DNA from: Fibrobacter sp.
Lineage (GTDB): Bacteria > Fibrobacterota > Fibrobacteria > Fibrobacterales > Fibrobacteraceae
Assembly: GCA_017412605.1 (NCBI GenBank)
Contig: JAFPWY010000009.1
Coordinates: 124,001-188,000 of the forward strand
Length of the DNA: 64,000 nt
Reading direction: 5' to 3'
Shown piece by piece: positions 1-9,411 of this stretch. A program made the translations under genes and the position numbers. Within the stretch, counting starts at the first letter, position 1, and the number at the start of each line of letters is the position of its first letter. A model generated the notes under the pieces. That model worked only from the letters and a program-made list of their open reading frames with translations, had not been told where the DNA came from and ran no database searches.

Positions 1-3000
1 GTCAACGAATCGGCATTGCTCGAAATATCTGCCAGGAAGTATCGGTTGGCTAAAATCTCGTTTTCGCCCAGAATAAAATCAAGCTGGTTATCGGACACAT
101 CGTAAACAGCCTCTTTTCCGACTTTTACACCTGTCCACTTTGTACCGGTATAACTGACCCATTTAAGCCTAATCTCGGCAAAATACTCCACAGAGACTGT
201 CGCCTGCGTTCCGGAATCTCCGGTTTTCTTCTGTCTCTCTCCCTGCACCACCTGCAGCCACAGAATGTACAGGTGCCCGCCAAAAATTGCCGGCTGGATA
301 GAAGCCCCATCGATTTCAACAGGGACTTCTTCCCACGGGCTCCAGTATCCGCCATAAAGCGGAGTCGCCTCGTATGTGCGGTAATAGTAGGCATGGGGCT
401 CTCCGCGGGTACAGCCGATTATATGCAGCGTGTAGATTGTCCCAGCGTGTACACCGCCATTCTGCATGCATGCGCCCACAATGTCAATCTCGGATGTGTC
501 GGTGACCTTTTTCAGGTAGTCGCCGAGGGCTTCGGTCAAGGCTTCCTGATCATTGCCTATTTCGGCCAGGCGGTCTTCAAGATCCTTGAAGAATGGAGTC
601 TTGTCTTCGCGCAAGTCCCCGTCTATCCAGTTTTCAGGGTAAAGGAACACCTTGCGGTTTGCTACCCACACCTGGTAATTCTTCATCCATTCCCACTGCT
701 CTTTTTGCGTATCGTTCAGCGTGTAATCACCTTCAATTCCCATCAATGCACGTTGCACGTAGAGCTGGATGCACGACACCGCCTGGACGGTACGGGAAAT
801 GGCCATGTCCGGTTCCATCTTCACGTCGAACAGGTAATAGGAATAAATGTCGTTCTCGTCGACAAAGGCGACTGGATAATAATCGCTTGTAGCCGGATTT
901 TGAGACTCGTGGCATACAACCGCAGCAAGCGCATTCCGCTTTGACTGACGGACCTTGTCGTGTACTCCCTGGATGAACTTGTTCCATTCCGAATTGGTTC
1001 GGACCAGTTTCAGGTTTTCTTCTAGCTTGTCGACATAGCCGGAATATACGCCCGATGCCGCCATCTGAAGGATATTTCTCAATTCAGCCGGCAGAGAGTT
1101 TGTTTTCCTGTAGAGATAAAGCAAGTCAGCAAACTTGCACCATGCCGCAGGATTATCTATGTCTGAAACATTTTTATTATCGTCTCCTTCAACAGATGTT
1201 TTGTTGATTTCCACTTCTTCTAACAACTTGTCGAAAACATATTCAGGAAGTTGAGTTTCCTTGTCGTCCCCCTTGAGGAAAGCTAAATCGGCATACCTGT
1301 AAACCTCTCCAAAGATTTGCGAGGAGGCAGCGAAGGCATAAAGGACATCCTTGAACGTGCCGTATCTATTACCCGTATTTTCAAGTGAATTCCAATCCCA
1401 ATCGAAGCCGAGTTCTACCGTCTGTGTGAACTGGTATAGGGCGGAACAGCGAACCATGCGGTTACAAAGTTCCGCTAAAGATTGGGCATTGCCTTCGGTC
1501 AGCTTCTTGGTTTCGGACGATTCGGTTTCTTCGGCCAAACCAAGCCATTCCGCGAAGTCGTAAACACCATTAGATTCCAGTTTCTTCAACAGTTCCGCAA
1601 TGACATCAGTTGTCATGGAGAATTTTTCGGCAACGAGTGTCAGAGTCCGTTCGGCAACAAGCTCTTCGCGAAGTTTTTCGTACATCGCTTCAGCGTTTTC
1701 CAAATCATCCTTCCACGTATCAGAAGGTTCTGAAACATATCGGAATAGTTCGCACAAACAGGTTTCGCTGTAATCTCCATTGTACGATGGGAAGCCATTT
1801 CTCCATTCGTTGAATATTTCTTCAGCATCTTCTCTACCCAATGTTTTCAATAGGCCGAGAATTGCCGTATCATAATCATATTCAACAGTTGAATTCTGAG
1901 AACCCGTCGCTTCTCCGGATTCGGTCCCTTCTGCAGGTGTAGACGATTGTGTACTATTCCCCGATTCCGTCCCGCTATTCGCACCTGCGGACTGAGAATT
2001 GCCTGTGGTTGTAACAGGCGGCAACTTTTCCTTTTCCAGAACTTCGCATTCTTTCAGTGATTCCTGTACGGCAGAATTTAGCTCGCAGGCGAAAGCGAAA
2101 GCCTCGTCGGCATTCATCAATTCCGGTTCAAAAATCGACTTCAAGTCATTTACCGAGAGCGAGGAATTGCGCAAGATTTCCAGTTCATCGATAGTCTTGT
2201 TGCATTGTTCCCTGTCTTCAAACCCGACCGGGAAGCCAATCCGTTGCAAGAAGAGGTAATCTTCTACGGAAAGGTTATTCTTGGTTATCCATAAATTGTA
2301 CTTGTAGAGGATGGACAGGTTATTTTCAAAGACAGCATACAACGGAATTTCATCTTCCGGCTGATTAGATGCGTTTCCTGTTATTCCATATTTTTGCATA
2401 ACAAGCACGGCATCCTGCAAATCCATTCCAAGGCAGGCGTTGGCAGCAGCAGCCAAGCGATAACATAGTTTGTTTATTTTTTGATTATGCGTTAATTGCG
2501 CTTCTTCTTCCGTTTCTGATGCGCCCTGGGAATACGACAAGAAAAGTTTTTCTATGGGGAAAAGTTTTTCCAATTCATCTCGGGTCAGGGAACATTTTCC
2601 CAAAAGAAGGGCGGCTTCAAAAGCGGACACTCCAAGCCGAATCTTCAATTCCTGAATCGTAGCGAGTTCGGAAACGCTACAATCCCATGTCCTTGCCACT
2701 TCGTCGACACTCCAGCCCAATGCGGCACGGCGACGAACGAAAACGGAAAGCTTGAAGAAGAAATCTTTTTTATTGCTGTCTTCTTCATCGTCATTTATAA
2801 AACTGATGGTATACCCATTGACATCCGCCAACTGGTATAATACGGAATCAGCGTTTACGACAACCTTGGGTTCGGCCAAGTCGGATTCCGCAAATACGGA
2901 CGAATGGAATATTTCTACAAATTCTTCGTATGTCAGCTGTGCGCGGTCAAGAACAAAGGCAAGATAGCCAAGGACATTGAACCATTTCCCTTCATCGTCA

Positions 3001-6000
3001 TTGGCCGTTTTATTCTCATTTTCTTTTACACGCCTAGATTTGTCCGGGAAGAAAATATTTTCGTTACCGTTTTTGTCCAAGCCCCAAAGTTCCCACACAT
3101 CTTTCGAATATGTACTTGCGTCGTTAGAAAGGTATTCCGGGGCATAGCCGTTCAACAGGACGGATATGTTTTCATCCAAGTCATCGTGAAGCTTTCTCGA
3201 CAAGGACACGAAATTCAGGGAAAGGTTTTCAAGAATGCCCGAAGCACGTTCCCGGTCAAAGTTCTTTAGCAGGAGCATCGGATAGCACCTGTTTTCAAGA
3301 ACCGCCATGGCGGCTTGCTCTATCTCTTCGCCGGTCAATTCCTCCGCCGCAGAATTTGAGTCGTCATCTTTTTTCTCTGTTTCTGCCCATGGACACGGGT
3401 TGGCCCTCAAATCTTCCACGGTGGCGTCATCCGGAGTCTGGTTGCAGAAAGGAATGACTGTATTGTACCGCAAACTCTTCTTGGAAACAAGGCTTTCCAA
3501 AAGTTCGATAGCCAAATCAATTGTCGGGAGCGATACCTCAGCATTTGCCTTGGTCATGTTCAATTTTAGCACATCTGGGCGGCGCCAGATAAACCGATTG
3601 TACGCATGTCCTTGTTTCAGGAATTCAAGTAAATCCAACAGGTAAGCCGAAGCGCTCAATATGGACTGGTTCTGTGTTCCCGGATTACGGTTCAGATACT
3701 TGAACAAAGTTTTCCAGTTGGCAAAGTCCTTGTTCTGCAATCGTTGCTTGGCAACATTGCTGGAATTCGGAGTTTGATTTTGTGTCTCGTCACCTGCATC
3801 AGAGGAGTCTTCGCTGCCGACTGGTTCCCCCTCTGCATCTTGATCAGCATCTTCAGTACTTTTCTGGAAACCGCGAGGAATCGACAAGATACTGTCGCCG
3901 GATTCATTCAAGCTGCCGTGATAGCGTTCAATATCGAGCGTCGCACTTGCAACAAAATTCTTGGCAAGGCGGTGGATGTTGGTCGCCAATTCTTTATCGC
4001 CCATTCCCAGACCGTGTTCCGCCACGAACCGTTCTTCATCCATGAGGGCAATCTGGGAAGCGGAATAGATTTCGTTGCGAATGAGATAGGACACCGCTTC
4101 TGCATTGTTCGTCAAACGGAATAGACGCTGAAGTGTTTTGATTTTTTCTTTTTCATCTTCATCGGCTGTAGCATGTAAAGGATTCCCCTCCAAATGACTC
4201 TTCTCCGATTCTTTCAAGAAAGTTTCAAGATCAGAGGCATTTAAATCAAAGTCTTTCCAAGCATCGCTCTGCAATTTCCCAATTAAAGAACTCCATGCAG
4301 GCGCTAACTGTGCAGTTATTTTTGCCAAGTCTGTCTGCGGAAATTTTGCCCGGAGTTTGCTCTTTAATGTTCGAACTGCAATATTTTTCTGTTCGTCATA
4401 AGTTGTACCAGGGAAATAATCAGACGGCAAATCAAGTGGAGCCTTTGTACACCAAGCCTTATAATGATTTTTCGTTTGATCAATGACATAACCCCAGAAA
4501 TATGTTTCGTCATCAGTGATTTTCGATGTGTGGTCAATTTTAAATTCATTTTCAAGTTCAAAAATATCTTCAAGTTTTTTTATCCTTGATTGATTATTTT
4601 GATCAAGACATATCGAGTATGTTTTGATTACATTGTAAACACCAAAAATTAAATCTGCGCAATTGTCACAGAAATCACGGATTTCAACTAATAATTTTAA
4701 ATCCGAAAGATTTTCATCAGAAATTGATTGTAAAAGTTCAGTCCCGTCCGCAAGTTTATAAACATAAGAAAGGCCACTTTCATCAACTATACGCACCAAC
4801 TCATGGTAATCGCAACCTGCATCCATAAATGCATTTGTTAGCGCGTACAACTTTGCACGGAAAATAATATCGTTAATGTCGGTACTATTCTCTTTTAACA
4901 AAGGAAGACTTGGTTTTCTGTCTGTTGAACCAAACCAGAACTCTTTTGCCAATAACAAATAGAAGAATGTTAAAGGAGAGAATTGGTCATCTTGCCTTGC
5001 AATGGCGTCTTTGGAAGTCTGTAGTTTTCCCCAGATTTTATCTTTGAAGTCTTCTGCTGATAAAGAAGAATTGATAACATCGTCAGCAATGGCGGCATTT
5101 ATGAGTTCTACGCACTTGTCAATCCCCAAGGAAAGCAACGTTGACATATCCGTCATCTTGTTGCCCACAAGCAGTGGATAAAGATATTGCGCTGCCGTAG
5201 GAATGAATTCGGATTCAATTACATTCACAAACTCCATTTCATGGGCCATCTGGTAAGCCTTGAAATATGCGCAAACTTTTTGTTCATCCAGTTTTTCACG
5301 TCCGACAACCAGCGGCAATTGAACTACATTGTCTAAAAACTCCGCAATTAAATCATGAGCACAATATTGCGGAACAGCCGTGTTATTTGTACTTTGGCTG
5401 TTATTGGTGCCATTGGACGAATTTTCCGCAGACGAACTAGAATCATCAGATTCAGAAGTCGTCTTACTATGACCGTCATCGGCCGTTTCTTTCGCATTCC
5501 CCGCAATTATTGTTTCGTAATAAATCCTCAAGACATCGTCAAGTTTCTCAAACTCCGACTTGTTCCTAAGATTCGATTCAAGATCAAGGACAAAATTAAT
5601 TTCTTGAACGGACTGGCCATTGAACACTAAAGGGGCCGAACAGAAAGAAATTGTAGTCCCGGTTGATTCATTTTTTTGGTAGCGAACTTCCGCAAAGAGG
5701 GAGGCCTTGTCCTTTCCGTTGGCGACATTGCTGTCAAGTTTCAGATTTGCCGGAATTTTAGACGACTCGTACTGTATCTCGTAGTTGCCGAAATCATCCT
5801 GGATGCTACAAGTTCCTAGCTTTATTTTTACAAATTCGCCATTTTTTTTCTTGGTATTATCTTCAGAAATGTCTTGGGAGTCATCTGATTCATTACTAGT
5901 TGAATCTTGGTTGTTTTCCGCTTCAGAATCATCAATCTCTTGATAATACAGACAATAAGCCGTAACTGTAATGTCGTCTTTTAGTGGATAATTCAACGTA

Positions 6001-6773
6001 TTCTTAACAGTTCCATATATTTTGCAGTCACCAGCTGTCAAGTCGCCAGTACCAGAACCGCCCTCGGAACCTGACGAAGATCCGGATTCAGAGCCCGAAC
6101 CGCCCTCGGAACCTGACGAAGAACCGGAACCAGAACTCCCAACAGGCACCTCTATATTGATAATTTCAAAATGCGAAGCCGCACTTGGCCCAGTAACGGT
6201 CTTCACATTGGCGCCATCAGCCGAATACACTCGAACAAGTAAGTTCGGCCTTGTGATGGATGTATCACCTTGCTGAAAATCACTTTTCTTATAGTTAACA
6301 AAATAAAAACCATACCCGTTTAGCTGATACGAGCCTAGTTCCGCCTCATTACGGGCATCAAAAACCTTGACAAGGCCTGCTGTGTAAAGAGAACCATTCG
6401 AATCACGAACAAAGCCACATACATTCCAATTTATTTTGGAACTTTCGTCAACAGTAATGTTGACTCCATTTATTTCCGTCGGAGGATTGACGTAAATATC
6501 AGAAATCCACAAGGCATTATAAGTATAATCAGTTACACGAATCTGCAGTATGGGATAATTAGCTTCAGGGGAGCCAGCCTCTTGCAGACGTTCCTTATGG
6601 AAGACGAGTTCAAAAGCGCCAGTACTGGAGTTTATGTCCGATTCAGCAATCCATTGCCAACCCCCTTGAGGAAACAAGTGGTATGCCAATATGCGACCTT
6701 GATTGTGGAATACGGATTTATCCGCATTGTGAATTGTGCCGCGAACATACCAAAGATTGGGGTCTTGAGACAT
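1..6773 (-). CDS. Tc-toxin A-subunit-like giant protein, copy 1 (C-terminal part outside window)
   Basis: The gene begins at ATG 6773 after a good ribosome site (AAAGGAG) and stays open to the window edge, giving 2257 visible codons. It is collinear with the complete paralogue at 10517-19549. Shared blocks include an N-terminal pair of beta-sandwich, transthyretin-like segments, the Tc motif SILSASAYLLDLL, the block KMEPDMAISR, RKVFLYPENWI with DLREDKTPFF, and VSYTGTKWTG, where the window cuts it off. In known Tc toxins the A subunit forms the pentameric receptor-binding and injection channel; that role is inherited from the family and not shown here. Ser/Asp/Glu-rich low-complexity inserts near 5400-5480, 5880-5940 and 1900-2000 separate the domains. 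By comparison with its partner, about 1050 residues lie beyond the edge. No TcB or TcC gene is visible, but they could lie to the left. Confidence 0.85.
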   Translation of the reverse strand, partial: MSQDPNLWYVRGTIHNADKSVFHNQGRILAYHLFPQGGWQWIAESDINSSTGAFELVFHKERLQEAGSPEANYPILQIRVTDYTYNALWISDIYVNPPTEINGVNITVDESSKINWNVCGFVRDSNGSLYTAGLVKVFDARNEAELGSYQLNGYGFYFVNYKKSDFQQGDTSITRPNLLVRVYSADGANVKTVTGPSAASHFEIINIEVPVGSSGSGSSSGSEGGSGSESGSSSGSEGGSGTGDLTAGDCKIYGTVKNTLNYPLKDDITVTAYCLYYQEIDDSEAENNQDSTSNESDDSQDISEDNTKKKNGEFVKIKLGTCSIQDDFGNYEIQYESSKIPANLKLDSNVANGKDKASLFAEVRYQKNESTGTTISFCSAPLVFNGQSVQEINFVLDLESNLRNKSEFEKLDDVLRIYYETIIAGNAKETADDGHSKTTSESDDSSSSAENSSNGTNNSQSTNNTAVPQYCAHDLIAEFLDNVVQLPLVVGREKLDEQKVCAYFKAYQMAHEMEFVNVIESEFIPTAAQYLYPLLVGNKMTDMSTLLSLGIDKCVELINAAIADDVINSSLSAEDFKDKIWGKLQTSKDAIARQDDQFSPLTFFYLLLAKEFWFGSTDRKPSLPLLKENSTDINDIIFRAKLYALTNAFMDAGCDYHELVRIVDESGLSYVYKLADGTELLQSISDENLSDLKLLVEIRDFCDNCADLIFGVYNVIKTYSICLDQNNQSRIKKLEDIFELENEFKIDHTSKITDDETYFWGYVIDQTKNHYKAWCTKAPLDLPSDYFPGTTYDEQKNIAVRTLKSKLRAKFPQTDLAKITAQLAPAWSSLIGKLQSDAWKDFDLNASDLETFLKESEKSHLEGNPLHATADEDEKEKIKTLQRLFRLTNNAEAVSYLIRNEIYSASQIALMDEERFVAEHGLGMGDKELATNIHRLAKNFVASATLDIERYHGSLNESGDSILSIPRGFQKSTEDADQDAEGEPVGSEDSSDAGDETQNQTPNSSNVAKQRLQNKDFANWKTLFKYLNRNPGTQNQSILSASAYLLDLLEFLKQGHAYNRFIWRRPDVLKLNMTKANAEVSLPTIDLAIELLESLVSKKSLRYNTVIPFCNQTPDDATVEDLRANPCPWAETEKKDDDSNSAAEELTGEEIEQAAMAVLENRCYPMLLLKNFDRERASGILENLSLNFVSLSRKLHDDLDENISVLLNGYAPEYLSNDASTYSKDVWELWGLDKNGNENIFFPDKSRRVKENENKTANDDEGKWFNVLGYLAFVLDRAQLTYEEFVEIFHSSVFAESDLAEPKVVVNADSVLYQLADVNGYTISFINDDEEDSNKKDFFFKLSVFVRRRAALGWSVDEVARTWDCSVSELATIQELKIRLGVSAFEAALLLGKCSLTRDELEKLFPIEKLFLSYSQGASETEEEAQLTHNQKINKLCYRLAAAANACLGMDLQDAVLVMQKYGITGNASNQPEDEIPLYAVFENNLSILYKYNLWITKNNLSVEDYLFLQRIGFPVGFEDREQCNKTIDELEILRNSSLSVNDLKSIFEPELMNADEAFAFACELNSAVQESLKECEVLEKEKLPPVTTTGNSQSAGANSGTESGNSTQSSTPAEGTESGEATGSQNSTVEYDYDTAILGLLKTLGREDAEEIFNEWRNGFPSYNGDYSETCLCELFRYVSEPSDTWKDDLENAEAMYEKLREELVAERTLTLVAEKFSMTTDVIAELLKKLESNGVYDFAEWLGLAEETESSETKKLTEGNAQSLAELCNRMVRCSALYQFTQTVELGFDWDWNSLENTGNRYGTFKDVLYAFAASSQIFGEVYRYADLAFLKGDDKETQLPEYVFDKLLEEVEINKTSVEGDDNKNVSDIDNPAAWCKFADLLYLYRKTNSLPAELRNILQMAASGVYSGYVDKLEENLKLVRTNSEWNKFIQGVHDKVRQSKRNALAAVVCHESQNPATSDYYPVAFVDENDIYSYYLFDVKMEPDMAISRTVQAVSCIQLYVQRALMGIEGDYTLNDTQKEQWEWMKNYQVWVANRKVFLYPENWIDGDLREDKTPFFKDLEDRLAEIGNDQEALTEALGDYLKKVTDTSEIDIVGACMQNGGVHAGTIYTLHIIGCTRGEPHAYYYRTYEATPLYGGYWSPWEEVPVEIDGASIQPAIFGGHLYILWLQVVQGERQKKTGDSGTQATVSVEYFAEIRLKWVSYTGTKWTGVKVGKEAVYDVSDNQLDFILGENEILANRYFLADISSNADSL

Positions 6774-6803
6774 AGGGACTCCTTTGAAGTGATATTTTTA
6801 CAC

Positions 6804-6924
6804 TACTTTACAAAGGTAATATAAGCAATTTTAGGAACAACAGAAAAATTCCTATCGAAAATTTACGAAAATGCTACATTTTTTAGAATCAATTGCTTTT
6901 TTTTTCAAAATATAGCCGTTTTCG
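6804..6924. repeat. 121-bp direct repeat A, copy 1 (covers the promoter region of Tc copy 1)
   Basis: This segment recurs almost unchanged at 21642-21762, in the same orientation and about 14.8 kb away; only a few substitutions were seen by eye. This copy ends 30 bp upstream of the start codon of the first Tc gene. It carries AT-rich boxes, including minus-strand TATATT, that could serve as its promoter. The right end runs directly into the hairpin-rich repeat B. Confidence 0.85.
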
Positions 6925-7078
6925 CATTAGGGATAGTGACCCCCTGGGGCCGAGACTCGCGAAGCAAACAAAGTGCGCGGAGCAAGGCTCCGTTTTAGGA
7001 GGCTGGCGACGAGCGAAGCGACGGCGGCAGCCCCTAAAATATAGCCCGCCCCACAAAGTAGGGAACGCCCAAAAGATT
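6924..7078 (+). repeat. Hairpin-rich repeat B, copy 1
   Basis: The left end (TTAGGGATAGTGACCCC) and the right end (AAAATATAGCCCG, then GGGAACGCCCAAAAGATT) match the copy at 21301-21446, while the middle differs in sequence. The middle keeps its fold: 6993-7005 (TTTTAGGAGGCTG) pairs with 7028-7039 (CAGCC then CCTAAAA). The other copy forms the same stem with different bases, so the structure seems to be what is conserved. It may be a small mobile repeat or a structured RNA. Confidence 0.75.
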
Positions 7079-7095
7079 TCTCCGTCATTACGTGA

Positions 7096-7365
7096 AGACG
7101 CGACTTTCCGCACGAACACTGGCGCAGCATAAGGACGAACAACATCCTTGAACGCCTGAACCGGGAAATTCGCAGAAGGACTAGGGTTGTGGGCTGTTTC
7201 CCGGATGGAGCGTCGGCTTTGATGCTTGTCTGCGCCAGACTAAGATACATTGCGACAAAGGAATGGGGCACCAAGAGGTACCTGAACATGAAGCACCTCT
7301 ACGAGCTTGAAAAAATACAGGAATACGAAAAGGAATTGAAAAAGGCGAAGATGGACGTAGCCTAA
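7096..7365 (+). pseudogene. IS256-family transposase, 3' remnant
   Basis: Reading the frame that ends at TAA 7363-7365 gives a peptide with the IS256 (mutator-type) transposase C-terminal signature: HWRSIRTNNILERLNREI followed by RRRTRVVGCFPDGASAL and a K/E-rich tail. A full IS256 transposase is about 400 residues; only about 90 remain. The frame is closed by TGA at 7093-7095, close to the edge of repeat B, so the 5' part was lost at that junction. No terminal inverted repeat was seen. Confidence 0.8.
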
Positions 7366-7398
7366 ATCTGATGTTGGGACAAACTATTTTTGCGAAAA

Positions 7399-7739
7399 AC
7401 CCTTGACACTACCAAGGCCAACAGCCCGCTCATCGGCGCCGCAAACCTTGTGCGTAAGGACGGCTCCCGGAAGCACTCGTGAAGGCCTTCGGCCTCAGCG
7501 CTACCGCCGCCGACAAGATGCACAAGGAACTCCTGAAGAAGGGCGCCCTCCTTGCCGACAGCCGCATCAGCCCGAAGCTCCCGCGCAACCTGCCCGCCTT
7601 CACCAAGGCATTCGGCAGCATCGCGAAGGTAAACAAGGTTGAAGCGAGTGCGCTGTTCATGCTGCTCCACAGCACGGCACTCAAGTACACCGCCGGTAAG
7701 TACTTCCGCCCGGGCATGGTGTTCGCGCTGTTGTACTAA
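7399..7739 (+). pseudogene. Remnant of an unknown Ala/Lys-rich protein, frameshifted
   Basis: The frame from 7399 reads LDTTKANSPLIGAANLVRKD and then shifts near 7460 into a frame reading EALVKAFGLSATAADKM, which runs to TAA 7737-7739. Base composition is GC-rich with codon use like the core genes and unlike the AT-rich toxin genes nearby. The second frame could start at GTG 7479 (86 codons), but the continuity of the peptide across the shift suggests a broken gene. A compositionally similar fragment lies at 21447-21641; whether both came from one gene cannot be decided here. Confidence 0.55.
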
Positions 7740-7754
7740 AGATCGCTCGCCTAG

Positions 7755-7791
7755 TGTCATTGCGAGGGGCGAACAGCCCCGAAGCAATCCA
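7755..7791. repeat. REP-like imperfect palindrome
   Basis: TGTCATTGCGAGGGGC followed by GAACA and GCCCCGAAGCAATCCA forms a hairpin with a GGGGC/GCCCC core and outer ATTGC/GCAAT pairing. It resembles the dispersed intergenic palindromes seen in many bacterial genomes. Confidence 0.55.
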
Positions 7792-7798
7792 TAGAACA

Positions 7799-7829
7799 TA
7801 AAGACCTCGGCATAATTCCGGGGTCTTTG
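7799..7829. terminator. Probable bidirectional terminator
   Basis: AAGACCTCGG (7801-7810) pairs with CCGGGGTCTT (7818-7827) around a 7-base loop, with one T-G pair. T-rich sequence follows on the plus strand. It lies between the plus-strand remnant and the 3' end of the minus-strand glycosyltransferase gene and could serve either direction. Confidence 0.6.
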
Positions 7830-7877
7830 TCTGTTTATAAAGGGGTTCACACACTGGGTAGAGATGCTAATGCAAAA

Positions 7878-9347
7878 TCAGTCCGAATCGGTTCCTTCTT
7901 CAGGCGCATCATCGAATTCGGCAATTTTGCCGGTATCGGCCAGTTCTGCAATATATTCTGCACCAGCATGAGCTTCTTCGGCGATATGAAATTCTTGGCT
8001 TAATGCTGCAAGATTAGAAAGAGTCACGTAATCTTGCAAAATTTGATTAATAAAGTAAAGCAGGCACTTCGGTTTAATAAATTCAATATAAAAATAATTG
8101 TTAAGACCATAATCCTCTAGCCGCAACGCATTATCCATCTGATCTTTGCCTAAAGGCAGCACCAAGAAAGGAACATTGCAATAAATACATTCCTTGATAG
8201 TAGCAAGACCGCCATGGATTATAGCACAACTTCCCTTATGTTTTTCCGTCGCTAGGGTTGTCAAAATCGTCCGCTGTGGAGCCCAACCGCAAATTGTGAC
8301 ATTATTATAGTCGGCCTTCAATTCCTGAGCTAACGTAGACCCTGCACAAAGAATCAAATGGTAACCTTCCATATCCGAATATTGCATTGCATCAATAATG
8401 GACTTAAAAAGAATTAAAGCCTTATCTTTGTAGTCTAGTATTTGGGATCCAGCTGTAACAAAGATAATCTTATCATAAGTATTGAGAATTCCATTCTCTC
8501 CAGTCCAATCAATATCTGCAGAGACATCGTCAATCGTCCCCAATTCTTTTGTTATGCATGGTTCCACATAATGCACTTTGGGACCATGATCATAATGAGC
8601 ATAATCTAGCGTTTTTACACAAGGAATGAATTCGTGAAAATCCGATATTGGCGTGACAAAATCTTCCTGAGAAATATTAGGATCTTTAAACAAATCCGAA
8701 CATTTGTCATTTTTTACCATATTAAACAATTTTTTTTGTTGTTCATCACTGAACGCCTGTAAGTTTTGCAGAGCATGCGTTGCAGGATCCTCTTCAGGAT
8801 GGCGAAGATATGTAGTTGAAATAGCAAAACGTAAACCATCAACTTTGAATGCTTTTTTATTACGGAAATAATGCATAATCAGGAGCTCTAGGGCAGTAAA
8901 ATACCCGCCAACAACAAGAACTTCTGATGTATCCTTCTTTATAGTATCTCTCCACAATTTGTTAAAAGCGCACGCATCCTTATAAATGAGAGATTCCTTG
9001 CTTGCTCCGGCTTTTTCACGACTGGAATCATTATCAAACCCAGCATGAGCCAACGCCCAAATATGGTCAGTCTTCCAACGGGTTCCTGGAGTCGTCATTA
9101 CTTGATTGGTATAGCCTTTAGGATATATATTTGTCAGGATTGAATGGAAATTAAACTTAGTTCCATCGTCTAGAATATAGTTTTCAACAATCTCGCGGCA
9201 GTCCTCGATTCCCATGTACTCTACAACAAATTTGTCACCATATGTATTGTGAATGTACTCAGCCCAAGCTAAAGTAGGGAGCCAATGGCCCTGTTCTTTA
9301 TAGACATCAGGCCAAAAGATGATTTTTTTCTTTTTTGTCTCTGCCAT
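7878..9347 (-). CDS. GT1/UGT-like glycosyltransferase (GT-B fold)
   Basis: A 489-residue protein starting at ATG 9347 after AGAGGAA. Around residues 376-405 it carries the nucleotide-sugar-binding signature of family GT1 (UDP-glucuronosyl/macrolide glycosyltransferases): HGGLATIKE, then PFLVLPLGKDQMDNALRLE. A Rossmann-type strand with VTAGSQILDYKDKA lies near residue 292. No signal peptide or membrane segment is evident, so it is probably cytosolic. It is the third gene downstream in the same direction as the complete Tc gene and the FISUMP lipoprotein. The acceptor cannot be read from sequence; a toxin protein or a small metabolite are both possible. The acidic C-terminal tail (EFDDAPEEGTDSD) looks like a flexible extension. 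Confidence 0.75.
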   Translation of the reverse strand: MAETKKKKIIFWPDVYKEQGHWLPTLAWAEYIHNTYGDKFVVEYMGIEDCREIVENYILDDGTKFNFHSILTNIYPKGYTNQVMTTPGTRWKTDHIWALAHAGFDNDSSREKAGASKESLIYKDACAFNKLWRDTIKKDTSEVLVVGGYFTALELLIMHYFRNKKAFKVDGLRFAISTTYLRHPEEDPATHALQNLQAFSDEQQKKLFNMVKNDKCSDLFKDPNISQEDFVTPISDFHEFIPCVKTLDYAHYDHGPKVHYVEPCITKELGTIDDVSADIDWTGENGILNTYDKIIFVTAGSQILDYKDKALILFKSIIDAMQYSDMEGYHLILCAGSTLAQELKADYNNVTICGWAPQRTILTTLATEKHKGSCAIIHGGLATIKECIYCNVPFLVLPLGKDQMDNALRLEDYGLNNYFYIEFIKPKCLLYFINQILQDYVTLSNLAALSQEFHIAEEAHAGAEYIAELADTGKIAEFDDAPEEGTDSD

Positions 9348-9411
9348 AAGAAATTCCTCTTTTCATACAGTAAAAAATCGAAACAAACTAAGATTTTTTT
9401 GACTCACTGCA

